Below, piece by piece: positions 8,384-18,048 of a DNA stretch of 64,000 nt. This stretch comes from Rubrivivax gelatinosus IL144 (GTDB lineage: Bacteria > Pseudomonadota > Gammaproteobacteria > Burkholderiales > Burkholderiaceae_C). Every line of letters starts with the position of its first letter. Within the stretch, counting starts at the first letter, position 1. The stretch lies in contig NC_017075.1 in the NCBI RefSeq assembly GCF_000284255.1, forward strand, positions 1,612,001 to 1,676,000, read 5' to 3'. The notes beneath the pieces were generated by a model. That model made no database searches. It was not told the origin of the DNA and worked only from the letters and a program-made list of their open reading frames with translations. A program made the position numbers and the translations under genes.

Positions 8384-9682
8384 TCAGTAACCCATCTGCC
8401 GCGGCAGCCAGAGCGCCAGCTCGGGCCAGACGATGACCGCGACCATCACCATGAACATCGCCAGCAGCATCCAGCCGACCCAGCGCACGGTCTCCTCCAT
8501 GCGCACGCCGGCGATGCGGCAGGAGACCATCAGGTTCACCGCCAGCGGCGGCGTGAACTGGCCCAGCGCCACCTTCAGTGTCAGCAGCACGCCGAACCAC
8601 ACCGGATCCCAGTGGTAGTGGTTGGCGATCGGCATCAGGAGCGGCACGAAGATCAGGAAGATCGACACGCCGTCCAGGAACATGCCGACGACGATCAGCA
8701 TCAGGATCAACAGCGCCAGCACGCCGTACTCGCCGAGGCCGGAGTTGACGATGGCGTTGGTCACCGGGTCGATCAGCCCCAGCGTCGACAGCGAGTACGC
8801 GAAGATGCCGGCCAGCGCCACGACGAGCAGGATCACCGCCGACAGCTCGCCCGACTCGCGCAGGATGGTGACGAGGTCGCGCAGCCCGATCGTGCGGTGC
8901 ACGACGACGCCGACGAACAGGCCGTAGAAGACGGCGACGACGGCGGCTTCGGTCGGCGTGAACCAGCCGGCGCGCATGCCGCCGAGGATCAGCACCGGCG
9001 CGAACAGGCCCCAGCTCGCTTCGCGCAGGCTGGCCCAGAACGGCGGCCGCGGCAGCGTCGCCTCGGCGGCGCCCATGCCGTGCTTGCGCGACAGCCAGAC
9101 CGCCGGCGCGATCAGCGCGATGCCGGCGAGCACGCCGGGGATCATGCCGGCGGCGAACAGCGCCGGCACCGAGGCGCCCGAGACCAGCACCGAATAGACG
9201 ATGAAGGCGACGCTCGGCGGGATCAGGATGTCGGTGGCCGCCGCGGCGCCGACGACGCTGGCCGAGAACGCCGCCGGGTAGCCGGCGCGCGCCATCGCCG
9301 CGATCATCACGCCGCCCACCGCGGCGGCGTTGGCCGGGCCCGAGCCCGAGATTCCGCCGAGGAACATCGCGACGACGATCGCCACCAGCGGCAGCATGCC
9401 GGGGCCGCGGCCGACGATCGCGATGGCGAAGTTGACCAGCCGCAGCGCGACGCCCGAGCGGTCGAAGATCGAGCCGACGAGCACGAACATCGGGATCGCC
9501 AGCAGCGGGTACTTGCCCAGACCGGCGTAGAAGTTCTGCGGCACGGCCAGCAGGCCGAACCACTGCGTGTCCCAGTTGGCCAGCGCGATCGCCGCGGTGC
9601 CGGCCAGGCCGAGCGCGGCGCCGATCGGCACGCCCAGCAGCATCAGCGCGATGAAGGCGACGAAGAGCAGGGTGCCGATCAT
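8384..9682 (-). CDS. dctM: TRAP transporter large permease (DctM family)
   Basis: A 432-residue, very hydrophobic protein of the DctM/SiaM 12-helix family, the sodium-coupled translocation subunit. Typical motifs are GVPIGAALGLAG near the N-terminus, GISGSGPANAAAVGGVMI near residue 105 and PPSVAFIVYSVLV near residue 150. The start at 9682 overlaps the stop of the small-permease gene (ATGA), as is usual for TRAP operons. The binding-protein gene follows 23 bases downstream, so the order is Q-M-P. Confidence 0.9.
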   Translation of the reverse strand: MIGTLLFVAFIALMLLGVPIGAALGLAGTAAIALANWDTQWFGLLAVPQNFYAGLGKYPLLAIPMFVLVGSIFDRSGVALRLVNFAIAIVGRGPGMLPLVAIVVAMFLGGISGSGPANAAAVGGVMIAAMARAGYPAAFSASVVGAAAATDILIPPSVAFIVYSVLVSGASVPALFAAGMIPGVLAGIALIAPAVWLSRKHGMGAAEATLPRPPFWASLREASWGLFAPVLILGGMRAGWFTPTEAAVVAVFYGLFVGVVVHRTIGLRDLVTILRESGELSAVILLVVALAGIFAYSLSTLGLIDPVTNAIVNSGLGEYGVLALLILMLIVVGMFLDGVSIFLIFVPLLMPIANHYHWDPVWFGVLLTLKVALGQFTPPLAVNLMVSCRIAGVRMEETVRWVGWMLLAMFMVMVAVIVWPELALWLPRQMGY

Positions 9683-10212
9683 CGGCCGTGCTCCTCGCCG
9701 TCGCGCGGGGCGCGCCCGGCGCGGATGAACAGGCCGATCGCACGCCCGGCGATGGCCACCGACAGCAGCGGCAGCCAGATCGAGTACCACCACTGCGGCA
9801 CGCCGATCGCCGGCGAAGTCTCTTCCCACTGGATGTGGTCCCAGACGACACGCGCGCTGAGCACGGCCATGATGGCGAACAGCAGCGCCACCATCAGCGC
9901 GCCGAAACGCGCCAGCGCCCGCCGGCGCCAGGCCGGGCCGGCGTCGGCGAAGGCCTCGATGCGGATGTGGCGGTTGCGCGCCACCGCGGCCGACCCGGCG
10001 ACCAGCGCCAGCACGATCATCAGGAAGACCGAGATCTCCTCGGTCCAGGCGAAGGACTGGTCGGTGAAGTAGCGCACCACCACGTTGGCGAAGGTGATCA
10101 GCGCGAGCGCGGCCATCACGGCCACGGTGAGCCAGTCCTCGATCTTCAGCGGCACGGCCGTTTGTTCATCGGGCGCGGCGGGATCGGGCGGCAGTTCTGA
10201 AGGCGAGGACAT
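9679..10212 (-). CDS. dctQ: TRAP transporter small permease (DctQ family)
   Basis: A 177-residue four-helix membrane protein. Helix 1 has the family signature LTVAVMAALALITFANVVVRY, followed by FAWTEEISVFLMI. It is the small subunit that scaffolds DctM. It is the first gene of the operon and overlaps dctM by four bases. The start used is the ATG at 10212; a TTG at 10230 would add six Arg/Pro-rich residues and is less likely. A 245-base gap separates it from the next upstream gene and should contain the operon promoter. Confidence 0.87.
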   Translation of the reverse strand: MSSPSELPPDPAAPDEQTAVPLKIEDWLTVAVMAALALITFANVVVRYFTDQSFAWTEEISVFLMIVLALVAGSAAVARNRHIRIEAFADAGPAWRRRALARFGALMVALLFAIMAVLSARVVWDHIQWEETSPAIGVPQWWYSIWLPLLSVAIAGRAIGLFIRAGRAPRDGEEHGR

Positions 10213-10331
10213 CGGGGGGCGACGGCGCAAGAAGCGAAAGCCGGCGCGCGCCGAATGGCGCCGCCGGGCTGCACCGGGGGCGCGAGCGCGGGGGTAGGCT
10301 CGCGGCGGCGCGCGGCGCGGGCCGCGGCCGT

Positions 10332-10390
10332 AGCGAAGACGGCAGGCCTGGTGCGGCCCGCGTGCGCCGCGGTGTCGCGGCGTCTTCGCT
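10332..10390. repeat. Inverted repeat in the gap upstream of the TRAP operon
   Basis: The 245-base gap at 10213-10457 holds no gene. It contains 10-base inverted arms AGCGAAGACG (10332-10341) and CGTCTTCGCT (10381-10390) separated by 39 bases of GC-rich sequence. The arms lie about 120-180 bases upstream of dctQ, so they could be paired half-sites for a regulator or a stem in a leader RNA. No TRAP regulator gene is adjacent. The rest of the gap shows no recognisable signal. Confidence 0.3.
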
Positions 10391-10457
10391 CCCGGTTCAT
10401 CCGTCGTGGGGACGAGGCGCCATTGTAGGAGCCTGTTACCGGCGCGCCGCCGCCGGG

Positions 10458-11264
10458 CTAATCGAGCAAGGCGCGCAAGGCCGCGAGCACGCCGTCGGGC
10501 GCCTCGGCCATCAGCGAGTGGCCGCCGGGCAGCGTCGTCACCGTCGCGCGCAGCGCCTCGCCGAGTTCACGCGCCGCACGCGGCGGCGTCATCGAGTCTC
10601 GCCGGCCCAGCACCAGCGCCGCCGGGCAGCGCACCGTGGCCGCCGCCTGCAGGCCGCCGGCATAGGCGTCGCAGATCGCGAAGTCGTGTGCGAAGAGGTT
10701 CAGCCCGCCGGCTTCGGCCTGCCCCTGCAGCCGGCGCATCAGCGCCCGCTGGCCGCCGTGCAGCCAGGCGCCGGGCCCGGGAAACGAGGGTTTGGCGGCG
10801 ATCGTCGACAGCGAGAAGGCGTTGACCATGTCGATCGCCGCCCGCGGCGTCTCGCGCGCGGTGGCCAGCAGCGCCGGGCTGACCTTCATCGGGAACGCGG
10901 TGCCGACGAGGCCCAGCTGCGTGACGCGCGCCGGCGCACGCGCCGCGGTCTCCAGCGCGATCAGCGAACCCAGGCTGTGGCCGACGAGCGCGGCACGTTC
11001 GACGCCGGCGGCGTCCAGCAGCGCTTGCACGCCGTCGGCCGCGGCCTCGACGCTGGCCGGCGGCGGGCCGTCGCTGCGGCCGTGGCCGGGCAGGTCGACG
11101 GCCAGCACCGAGCGGCCGTGGTGCGCGAACCAGCGCGCCAGCAGCGTCCAGACGCTGTGGTCGTTGAGCGCGCCGTGCACGAAGACGACGCAGGGCAGGG
11201 CGGGGTCGAACTCGACGCCGCCGGTGTAGGCATAGGCCGTGCGGCCCTGGACGCTGAGCTTCAT
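10458..11264 (-). CDS. Alpha/beta hydrolase
   Basis: A 268-residue alpha/beta-fold hydrolase. The oxyanion-hole segment FVHGALNDHSVW is near residue 30, the nucleophile elbow GHSLGS places Ser97 as catalytic, and GGHSLM provides the histidine near residue 249. The acid is probably the Asp of LGRRDSMTP. The cap domain (about residues 120-200) is helical. It overlaps the upstream metY gene by four bases (ATGA), so it is translated together with a sulfhydrylase. It lacks features that would make it a MetX acyltransferase (too short, different elbow). Substrate unknown. Confidence 0.85.
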   Translation of the reverse strand: MKLSVQGRTAYAYTGGVEFDPALPCVVFVHGALNDHSVWTLLARWFAHHGRSVLAVDLPGHGRSDGPPPASVEAAADGVQALLDAAGVERAALVGHSLGSLIALETAARAPARVTQLGLVGTAFPMKVSPALLATARETPRAAIDMVNAFSLSTIAAKPSFPGPGAWLHGGQRALMRRLQGQAEAGGLNLFAHDFAICDAYAGGLQAAATVRCPAALVLGRRDSMTPPRAARELGEALRATVTTLPGGHSLMAEAPDGVLAALRALLD

Positions 11265-12559
11265 GCCGCACGCTCCGCGGCCTTCAGCGCGCGCTTCAGG
11301 TCCTCGATCAGGTCGGCCGGGTCTTCGAGGCCGATCGACAGCCGTACCGTGCCCGGCCCGATGCCGGCGGCGGCCAGCGCCGCGTCGTCCATGCGGAAGT
11401 GCGTCGTCGACGCCGGGTGGATGACGAGCGAGCGGCAGTCGCCGACGTTGGCCAGGTGCGAAAAGATCTGCAGCGCCTCGATGAAGGCCTGGCCCTGATG
11501 GCGGCTGCCGCGCAGGTCGACGCTGAACACCGAGCCGCAGCCGCGTGGCAGCAGGCGCTTGGCGAGGGCGTGGCTCGGGTGGCCGGGCAGCTCCGGGTGG
11601 CGCACCCGTTCGACGAAAGGCTGGCCGGCCAGGAACTCGGCGACGCGGCGTGCGTTGTCGACATGGCGCGCCATGCGCAGCGGCAGCGTCTCCAGCCCCT
11701 GCAGCACCAGCCAGGCGGTGTGCGGGCTCATGCAGGCGCCGAAGTCGCGCAGGCCTTCGCGGCGTGCTCGCAGCAGGAAGGCGGCGACGGTGCTCTCCTC
11801 GCTGAAGACCATGCCGTGGAAACCGGCGTAGGGCTCGGTCAGCTCGGGGAAACGGCCCGAGGCCTCCCAGTCGAAGCTGCCGCCGTCGACCAGCACGCCG
11901 CCGACGACGGTGCCGTGGCCGGACAGGAACTTGGTCGCCGAGTGGAAGACGAGGTCGGCGCCGTGTTCGAAGGGGCGGATCAGCCAGGGCGTCGTGAAGG
12001 TCGAGTCGACCAGCAGCGGCAGCCCGGCGTCGTGCGCGACGGCGGCCACCTCCGGGATGTCGAGCACGTCCAGCCCGGGGTTGCCCAGCGTCTCGCCGAA
12101 CAGCAGCCGGGTGTTGGGCCGGATCGCGGCGCGCCAGGCGTCGACGTCGCCGGGATCGACGAACGTCGTCTCGATGCCGAAACGTGGCAGCGTCCAGGCC
12201 AGCAGGTTGTGCGAGCCGCCGTAGAGCGCGCGCGAGGCGACGACATGGCTGCCGGCGCCGGCGATCGTCGTGATCGCCAGGTGCAGCGCCGCCTGGCCGC
12301 TGGCGGTGGCGATCGCGCCGACTCCACCTTCGAGCGCCGCCATGCGCTCCTCGAACACCGCCGTCGTCGGGTTGCTGATGCGGCTGTAGACGTGGCCCGA
12401 ACGTTCCTGGTCGAAGAGCGCGGCGGCGCCTTCGGCACTGTCGAAGACGAAGCTCGTCGTCAGGTGGATCGGGACCGCTCGCGCGCCGGTGGCGGGGTCG
12501 GGCGCGGCGCCGGCGTGCAGCGCCAGCGTGTCGAAACCAGGGTCGGCAGGACCGGCCAT
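11261..12559 (-). CDS. metY: O-acetylhomoserine aminocarboxypropyltransferase / sulfhydrylase (MetY type)
   Basis: A 432-residue PLP enzyme of the Cys/Met metabolism family. It shows SRISNPTT (phosphate cup), DSTF with Asp185 contacting the PLP ring nitrogen, and FHSATKFLSGHG with Lys210 as the Schiff-base lysine. The length of about 430, and the insert around SGRFPELTEPYAGFHG, match O-acetylhomoserine sulfhydrylases rather than MetB/MetZ (about 390-400). It would make homocysteine from O-acetylhomoserine and sulfide. No metX is present nearby. It is the first gene of a two-gene unit with the hydrolase. MetZ (O-succinylhomoserine) activity is the main alternative. Confidence 0.85.
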   Translation of the reverse strand: MAGPADPGFDTLALHAGAAPDPATGARAVPIHLTTSFVFDSAEGAAALFDQERSGHVYSRISNPTTAVFEERMAALEGGVGAIATASGQAALHLAITTIAGAGSHVVASRALYGGSHNLLAWTLPRFGIETTFVDPGDVDAWRAAIRPNTRLLFGETLGNPGLDVLDIPEVAAVAHDAGLPLLVDSTFTTPWLIRPFEHGADLVFHSATKFLSGHGTVVGGVLVDGGSFDWEASGRFPELTEPYAGFHGMVFSEESTVAAFLLRARREGLRDFGACMSPHTAWLVLQGLETLPLRMARHVDNARRVAEFLAGQPFVERVRHPELPGHPSHALAKRLLPRGCGSVFSVDLRGSRHQGQAFIEALQIFSHLANVGDCRSLVIHPASTTHFRMDDAALAAAGIGPGTVRLSIGLEDPADLIEDLKRALKAAERAA

Positions 12560-12599
12560 GATGGACCTTCCACAGAGGGGATGGCGCCGGATTGTGGGC

Positions 12600-12611
12600 T
12601 ATATTGATCGC
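12600..12611 (+). promoter_or_regulatory. Putative -10 element giving a leaderless CBS-protein mRNA
   Basis: TATATT (12600-12605) is followed by six bases and then the ATG at 12612. The surroundings are strongly GC-rich and there is no Shine-Dalgarno sequence. If this is the -10 box, transcription would begin at or within a base or two of the start codon. No clear -35 is seen. Confidence 0.4.
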
Positions 12612-13073
12612 ATGAAAGTCACCGACATCCTGCGCGTCAAGGGCAACACGACGTACACGGTCTCGCCGGATCAGCTGCTCGCCGAAGCGATGAAGTCGAT
12701 GTCGGAGTTCGACGTCGGTTCGCTGGTCGTCATGGAGCACGGCGACCTCGTCGGCATGCTGACCTTCCGCGAGGTGATCTCGGCGGTCGTCGAATGCAAC
12801 GGCAACGTCGGCACGCGCCACGTGCGTTCGGTGATGGACGACGCGCCGCTGACCTGCACGCCCGAGACCAACATCGACGAGGTGCGCCGCATGATGCTGC
12901 TGCGCCACGCGCGCTACATGCCGGTGCTGGACCACGGCACGCTGATGGGCGTGATCTCGTTCTACGACGTCGCCAAGTCGGTGGTCGACGCGCAGGACTT
13001 CGAGAACCGCATGCTGAAGGCCTACATCAAGGACTGGCCCGAGGAAGACGCGGCCGCGCGCCCGACGGCCTGA
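12612..13073 (+). CDS. CBS-domain pair protein
   Basis: A 153-residue protein made almost entirely of two CBS domains (about residues 5-62 and 76-133), which together form a Bateman module binding adenosyl ligands such as AMP, ATP or SAM. Recognisable CBS ends are [12 protein letters not shown] and [15 protein letters not shown]. There is no fused effector domain, so it is a stand-alone energy or ligand sensor of unknown target. It is divergent from metY with 52 bases between starts, and is followed by aroC after 53 bases. The start has no ribosome binding site but has a TATATT six bases upstream. Confidence 0.87.
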   Translation: MKVTDILRVKGNTTYTVSPDQLLAEAMKSMSEFDVGSLVVMEHGDLVGMLTFREVISAVVECNGNVGTRHVRSVMDDAPLTCTPETNIDEVRRMMLLRHARYMPVLDHGTLMGVISFYDVAKSVVDAQDFENRMLKAYIKDWPEEDAAARPTA

Positions 13074-13126
13074 CGGCCGGCTGGGGGCCGCCGCATAGAA
13101 TCCGCTGCCCTCAACGCAGCGTTCCC

Positions 13127-14236
13127 ATGTCCGGCAGCACCCTCGGCGAACTCTTTCGCGTCACCAACTTCGGCGAGAGCCACGGCCCGGCGATCGGCTG
13201 CGTCATCGACGGCTGCCCGCCCGGCCTGGCGCTGTCGGAAGCCGACATTCAGCCCGAGCTCGACCGCCGCCGCCCGGGCACCAGCCGCCACGTCACGCAG
13301 CGCCAGGAAGCCGACCGGGTGCAGATCCTGTCGGGCGTCTACGAAGGCCGTACCACCGGCACGCCGATCGCGCTGCTGATCCCCAACACCGACCAGCGCA
13401 GCAAGGATTACGGCAACCTGCTGGACACCTTCCGCCCCGGGCACGCCGACTACGCCTACTGGCGCAAGTACGGCATTCGTGACCCGCGCGGCGGCGGCCG
13501 CTCGTCGGCCCGCACGACGGCACCGACGGTGGCCGCCGGCGCCGTCGCGCGCAAGTGGCTGCGCGAGCGCCTGGGCTGCACCTTCACCGGCTGGATGAGC
13601 GCGCTCGGCGAGATCGAGATCCCGTTCGAGGATGAAGAACACATCGCCGCCAACGACTTCTTCGCCGCCAACACCAGCGACATCCCGCGCCTGGAAGCCT
13701 TCATGGACGCGCTGCGCAAGGCCGGCGACTCCTGCGGCGCGCGCATCGAGGTCCGTGCGCGCGGCGTGCCGGCCGGCCTCGGCGAGCCGCTGTACGACCG
13801 GCTCGATGCCGACATCGCGCACGCGATGATGGGCCTCAACGCCGTCAAGGGCGTCGAGATCGGCGCCGGCTTCGCCTGCGTCGCCCAGCGCGGCAGCGTG
13901 CACGGCGACGAGCTGACGCCCGAAGGCTTCGCCAGCAACCACGCCGGCGGCGTGCTCGGCGGCATCTCCACCGGGCAGGAGCTGGTGGTGCGCCTGGCGA
14001 TCAAGCCGACGAGCTCGATCCGCATCGCACGCGCCTCGATCGACCGCGCCGGCCAGCCGACGACGGTCGAGACCCACGGCCGCCACGACCCCTGCGTCGG
14101 CATCCGCGCGACGCCGATCGCCGAGGCGCTGCTGGCGCTGGTGGTGATGGACCACGTGCTGCGCCAGCGCGCGCAGTGCGGCGACGTCGAGCTGCCGATC
14201 CCGGCGATTCCCGCGGCCCGGCCCGCAGGCGCTTGA
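13127..14236 (+). CDS. aroC: Chorismate synthase
   Basis: A 369-residue protein matching AroC over its whole length. It converts 5-enolpyruvylshikimate-3-phosphate to chorismate using reduced FMN, the last shikimate-pathway step. Signature stretches are [18 protein letters not shown] near the N-terminus, the invariant [26 protein letters not shown] and [17 protein letters not shown]. All are intact, so it should be functional. A TAGAAT hexamer at 13096-13101, 25 bases upstream, is a plausible -10. The MFS gene begins inside its stop codon (TTGA). Confidence 0.97.
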   Translation: MSGSTLGELFRVTNFGESHGPAIGCVIDGCPPGLALSEADIQPELDRRRPGTSRHVTQRQEADRVQILSGVYEGRTTGTPIALLIPNTDQRSKDYGNLLDTFRPGHADYAYWRKYGIRDPRGGGRSSARTTAPTVAAGAVARKWLRERLGCTFTGWMSALGEIEIPFEDEEHIAANDFFAANTSDIPRLEAFMDALRKAGDSCGARIEVRARGVPAGLGEPLYDRLDADIAHAMMGLNAVKGVEIGAGFACVAQRGSVHGDELTPEGFASNHAGGVLGGISTGQELVVRLAIKPTSSIRIARASIDRAGQPTTVETHGRHDPCVGIRATPIAEALLALVVMDHVLRQRAQCGDVELPIPAIPAARPAGA

Positions 14237-15420
14237 GCGCCGCGCCCTCCGGGCTGCGCGCCTTCGGCGCGGTCTGGTTCGTCTATTTCGCCGGCATCGG
14301 GCTGTTCAACCCGTATGCGCCGCTCTGGTTCAAGGAGCTGGGCTTCTCGACGCTGCTGATCGGCGCCGTGGCCTCGCTGCAGAGCTGGACGCGCGTCGTC
14401 GCGCCTTACGGCTGGGGCTGGTGGGCCGACCACGGCGGCGGCCGCGTGCGGCTGATCCGGCTGGCCGCGGCGATCGCGCTCGCAGCGGCGGCCGGCTACC
14501 TCGTCGTGCGCGGCGAATGGACGGTGGCGGCCTGCACCGCGGCGCTGTTCCTGGCCAACGGCGCGATCGTGCCGCTGTCCGAGGCGGCGCTGGCGGCGCG
14601 GCTCAGCGCCAGTGGCGGCTTCGACGCCCGGCGCTACGGCCGCGTGCGCGTCTGGGGCTCGCTGGGTTTCGTCGTCGCGGTGGTCGCCGGCGGCGCGCTG
14701 CTGCAGCGTGCGGGCATCGGCCTGTTCCCGCTGCTGGTCTGCGCGATCTACACCGTGCTGCTGGCGACGAGTTTCCGGCTGCCGCAGGGCGGCACCGACG
14801 CCGCGCCGACGAGCGCGCCGCCGCCGGTGCTGCCGGTGCTGCGCCAGCCCGCGGTGGCCTGGTTCTTCGCCTCGGTCGCGCTGACGGTGCTGGGCCACAC
14901 CGCGCTCTATGCCTTCTTCTCGCTGCTGCTCGACGCGCGCGGCTACGAGAAGTCGGCGGTCGGCGCGCTCTGGGCGGTGTCGGTGCTGGCCGAGATCGTC
15001 TTCTTCTGGTTCCAGGGCCATGCGCTGGGGCGTTTCGACGCCTATCGCTGGCTGCAGTGGGCCGGGCTGGCGTCGGCGGCGCGTTTCGCGCTGACGGCCG
15101 CGGCCGGCGGTTCGACGGCGCTGCTCGTCGCCGCCCAGTTGCTGCACGCGCTGACCTTTGCCGCCCACCACGCGGCCAGCATCGTGCTGGTGAGCCGCCA
15201 CTTCCCCGGCGCGCTGCGCACGCGCGGCCAGGCGCTGTATTCGGTGCTGGGCTACGGCATCCCGGGCGTGCTCGGCGGCCTGGCCGGCGGCTGGGTGGCC
15301 GAGCATCACGGGCTGGACACGGTGTTCTGGCTGGCTGCGCTGGCCGGCCTCGGCGGCACCGCGGCAGCGTTCAAGGCGTCGATTTGTGACGCTGCGGACA
15401 CGAAACCCGCTTCAGACTGA
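14233..15420 (+). CDS. MFS transporter (HcaT/LacY-type, MFS_1_like)
   Basis: A membrane protein of about 395 residues with 12 predicted helices. It resembles the phenylpropionate permease HcaT and related LacY-like carriers: [24 protein letters not shown] in helix 1 and a [13 protein letters not shown] loop between helices 2 and 3. It probably imports a small acid or nucleoside-like compound with protons; substrate unknown. I chose the TTG at 14233 because it overlaps the aroC stop and precedes the first helix closely. A GTG at 14176 would add 19 Arg-rich residues. Confidence 0.8.
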   Translation: MSAAPSGLRAFGAVWFVYFAGIGLFNPYAPLWFKELGFSTLLIGAVASLQSWTRVVAPYGWGWWADHGGGRVRLIRLAAAIALAAAAGYLVVRGEWTVAACTAALFLANGAIVPLSEAALAARLSASGGFDARRYGRVRVWGSLGFVVAVVAGGALLQRAGIGLFPLLVCAIYTVLLATSFRLPQGGTDAAPTSAPPPVLPVLRQPAVAWFFASVALTVLGHTALYAFFSLLLDARGYEKSAVGALWAVSVLAEIVFFWFQGHALGRFDAYRWLQWAGLASAARFALTAAAGGSTALLVAAQLLHALTFAAHHAASIVLVSRHFPGALRTRGQALYSVLGYGIPGVLGGLAGGWVAEHHGLDTVFWLAALAGLGGTAAAFKASICDAADTKPASD

Positions 15421-15487
15421 AACCGCGGCTGCCGATATACGGGACGGCGAATCCCGCCCCGGCCGGCCCGTACCCGCTTCAGCCTTG

Positions 15488-17890
15488 ATGGAACTCAGCA
15501 CGTCGACGACGCCGCAAAGCGTCGACCGAGCGCATCGGCGCATCCGCCATGCGCTGCTGTTCACGTTCGTCACGCTGGTCGCGCTGGCCGGCTTCCAGGC
15601 CTGGTACAACGGCCGGCTGGAGCGTGTGCGCGCGCTCGACGCCGACCTCGTCGGCCTGGCCAGCACGCAGCGCATCTTCTGCCAGCAGGTCGGCCGCCTG
15701 GCGGCGCTGGCCGAAGGCGGCGAACTGCGCTCCAACGCCGACGCCGAGCTGATCTCCGAAGCCATCGAACGCTCGCGCAGCGACGCGCTGCTGGTCGAGA
15801 CGCTGCTGGCCGCGCAGCGCGGCCTGTCCGGGCGCGACGAGGCGCCGGTGGCCGCGGCGCTGTCGCGCTGGCAGGACGCCCGCGAGCGCCTCTGGTACCG
15901 CGCCGACACGATGAGCCTGCACGTCGGCAGCCACGACGCCTTCGCCGTCACCCATTCGGCCTCCGCGCTGCAGGCCGAGGTGGAGCCGGCGCTGGCCGCC
16001 GCCGACCTGCTGTACCAGCGCCTGCAGGAGGCCTCGCAGTCGCGCGCCACGCACCAGGCGCGCATGCTGCAGTGGGGCGTGGGCCTGACGCTGCTGGTGC
16101 TGGCCGCGGTGGTGATGCTGGTCGCCGTGCCGACGGCGCGCGCCTTGCGGATGCAGGTGCAGCGCCTGTCGACGCAGACGCGCGAGCTGCAGCGCCTGGC
16201 GCAGATCGTCGCGCGCACCGACAACGGCGTCGTCGTCACCGGGCTGGACGGCCGCATCGAGTGGGTCAACGACGGCTTCGTGCGCCTGACCGGCTGGTCG
16301 GCCGACGACGTGCGCGGCCGCCCGGTCGACGTCGCGCTGCACAGCGAGCACAACGACCCGGCCGACGTCGCGCCGTACCACGAGGCCTTGCGCACCGGCC
16401 GGGCTGCGCGTTTCGAGGTGCTGACGCGGCGCAAGCACGCCAGCGACGGCTGGTTCGAGGTCGACCTGCAGCCGATGCTCGACGAGGAGGGCCGCCACCG
16501 CGGCTACGTCTTCCTGGCCACCGACGTCACCGGCCGCCACGAGCTGAGCGAACGCCTGCGCCTGGCCGCCAGCACCGATGCGCTGACCGGCCTGCCCAAC
16601 CGGGCCGCGGCGATCCAGCGCCTGCATCGTGCGATCGGCCATGCCCGCCGCCATCCGGGCTACGGCTTCGCGGTGCTGTTCATGGACTTCGACCGCTTCA
16701 AGCAGATCAACGACACGCTGGGCCACCACGAGGGCGACGAGCTGCTCAAGCAGATGGCCCAGCGCATCGAGCTGGCGCTGCGCCCGGGCGACGCGGTGGC
16801 GCGGGTCAACGGCGAGCACACCGCGGCGCGCCTGGGCGGCGACGAGTTCGTCGTCGTGCTCGACGGCGTCTCGCGCGTCGAGGACGCGCGCGCGATCACC
16901 GACCGCCTGCTGCGCGACCTGGCCGAGCCCTACGTCATCGACGGCCGCAGCGTGCAGTCGACGGTCAGCATCGGCGTCGTCGTCGCCCGCGACGACGCGC
17001 GCAGCCCCGACGAGCTGCTGCGCGACGCCGACACCGCGATGTACGAGGCCAAGCGCGCCGGCCGCGACTGCTGCATGGTCTTCGACCCGGCGATGCACGA
17101 GCGTGTCGTGCGCCAGCTCGAGATCGAGAACGACCTGCGCCGCGCGTTGCGCGCGGGCGAGCTCTTCGTCGTCTACCAGCCGATCGTCGCGCTGCCGGGC
17201 GGCCGCGCCACCGGCGTCGAGGCGCTGGTGCGCTGGCGCCATCCGAGCCGCGGCGTCGTGACGCCGGGCGAGTTCATCGCCGTCGCCGAGGAAGTGGGGC
17301 TGATCGACCAGATCGGCGAGTTCGTGCTGCGCGAGAGCTGCGCGCGTTTCGCCGACTGGCGCGCCCGCTTGGGCCCGCGGGCGCCGGGGCAGCTCAACGT
17401 CAACCTGTCGCGCGCGCAGCTGCGCTCGCCGGGGCTGGTCGAGCAGGTGCGCGCGACGCTGGCCGAGCACGAACTGGCGCCGCGCCTGCTGCAGCTGGAG
17501 GTGACCGAGACGCTGGCCGCCCAGGACGAGGCGGTGCAGGCCACGCTGCGCGCGCTCAAGCAGCTGGGGGTGCGCCTGGCGCTCGACGACTTCGGCACCG
17601 GTTATTCTTCGCTCGCCTGCCTGCACCTGCTGCCGGTGGACACGGTGAAGATCGACCGCAGCTTCATCGCCCATGCCGAGAGCGTGGAGTACCACCGCGT
17701 GCTGATCGAGGCGACGATCCGCGTCGCGCAGTCGCTGGACATGGTGACCGTGGCCGAAGGCATCGAGACCGCCGGCCAGGCGGCGCTGATGACGCGGCTG
17801 CGCTGCGACCACGGCCAGGGATGGCTCTACGGCCGGCCGGTCGAGGCGGCCGAGCTGGAACGGCGCATCACCGAAGCCGCGGCTGCCTGA
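15488..17890 (+). CDS. Membrane-anchored PAS-GGDEF-EAL cyclic-di-GMP enzyme
   Basis: An 800-residue dual-domain protein. TM1 is at about residues 20-40. The periplasmic region contains STQRIFCQQVGRLAAL, resembling the PilJ/type IV pilus transducer sensor. TM2 is at about 197-218. A PAS domain covers about 235-355. The GGDEF domain has intact GGDEF at 450-454, so diguanylate cyclase activity is possible. The EAL domain starts near residue 550, with EALVRW at 578-583 and DDFGTGYSSL, consistent with phosphodiesterase activity. Both sites look complete, so the net activity cannot be predicted. The ATG at 15488 is preceded by weak signals; an upstream in-frame start at 15386 overlaps the MFS gene. 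Confidence 0.88.
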   Translation: MELSTSTTPQSVDRAHRRIRHALLFTFVTLVALAGFQAWYNGRLERVRALDADLVGLASTQRIFCQQVGRLAALAEGGELRSNADAELISEAIERSRSDALLVETLLAAQRGLSGRDEAPVAAALSRWQDARERLWYRADTMSLHVGSHDAFAVTHSASALQAEVEPALAAADLLYQRLQEASQSRATHQARMLQWGVGLTLLVLAAVVMLVAVPTARALRMQVQRLSTQTRELQRLAQIVARTDNGVVVTGLDGRIEWVNDGFVRLTGWSADDVRGRPVDVALHSEHNDPADVAPYHEALRTGRAARFEVLTRRKHASDGWFEVDLQPMLDEEGRHRGYVFLATDVTGRHELSERLRLAASTDALTGLPNRAAAIQRLHRAIGHARRHPGYGFAVLFMDFDRFKQINDTLGHHEGDELLKQMAQRIELALRPGDAVARVNGEHTAARLGGDEFVVVLDGVSRVEDARAITDRLLRDLAEPYVIDGRSVQSTVSIGVVVARDDARSPDELLRDADTAMYEAKRAGRDCCMVFDPAMHERVVRQLEIENDLRRALRAGELFVVYQPIVALPGGRATGVEALVRWRHPSRGVVTPGEFIAVAEEVGLIDQIGEFVLRESCARFADWRARLGPRAPGQLNVNLSRAQLRSPGLVEQVRATLAEHELAPRLLQLEVTETLAAQDEAVQATLRALKQLGVRLALDDFGTGYSSLACLHLLPVDTVKIDRSFIAHAESVEYHRVLIEATIRVAQSLDMVTVAEGIETAGQAALMTRLRCDHGQGWLYGRPVEAAELERRITEAAAA

Positions 17891-18048
17891 GCGCGGCTGT
17901 CACCGTGGGTCACCGCGGGGCGCCGTCCGTCGGCGCGTCCGGCAGCTGATGCCGCCGCCGCTGCGCTTCGTCGCAGCGCGGCCAGGGGCAAGCGCGGCCT
18001 TTCTACACTGCGAGCCGCTGCCCGCCGAGGGCGGCCAGGAGGCATGGA

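Noticed and set aside
17891..18048. Direct repeat GTCACCG twice in the gap before the efflux operon, as a regulator site
   Set aside because: The copies are short, nine bases apart and GC-rich like the background. There is no promoter context to support a site.
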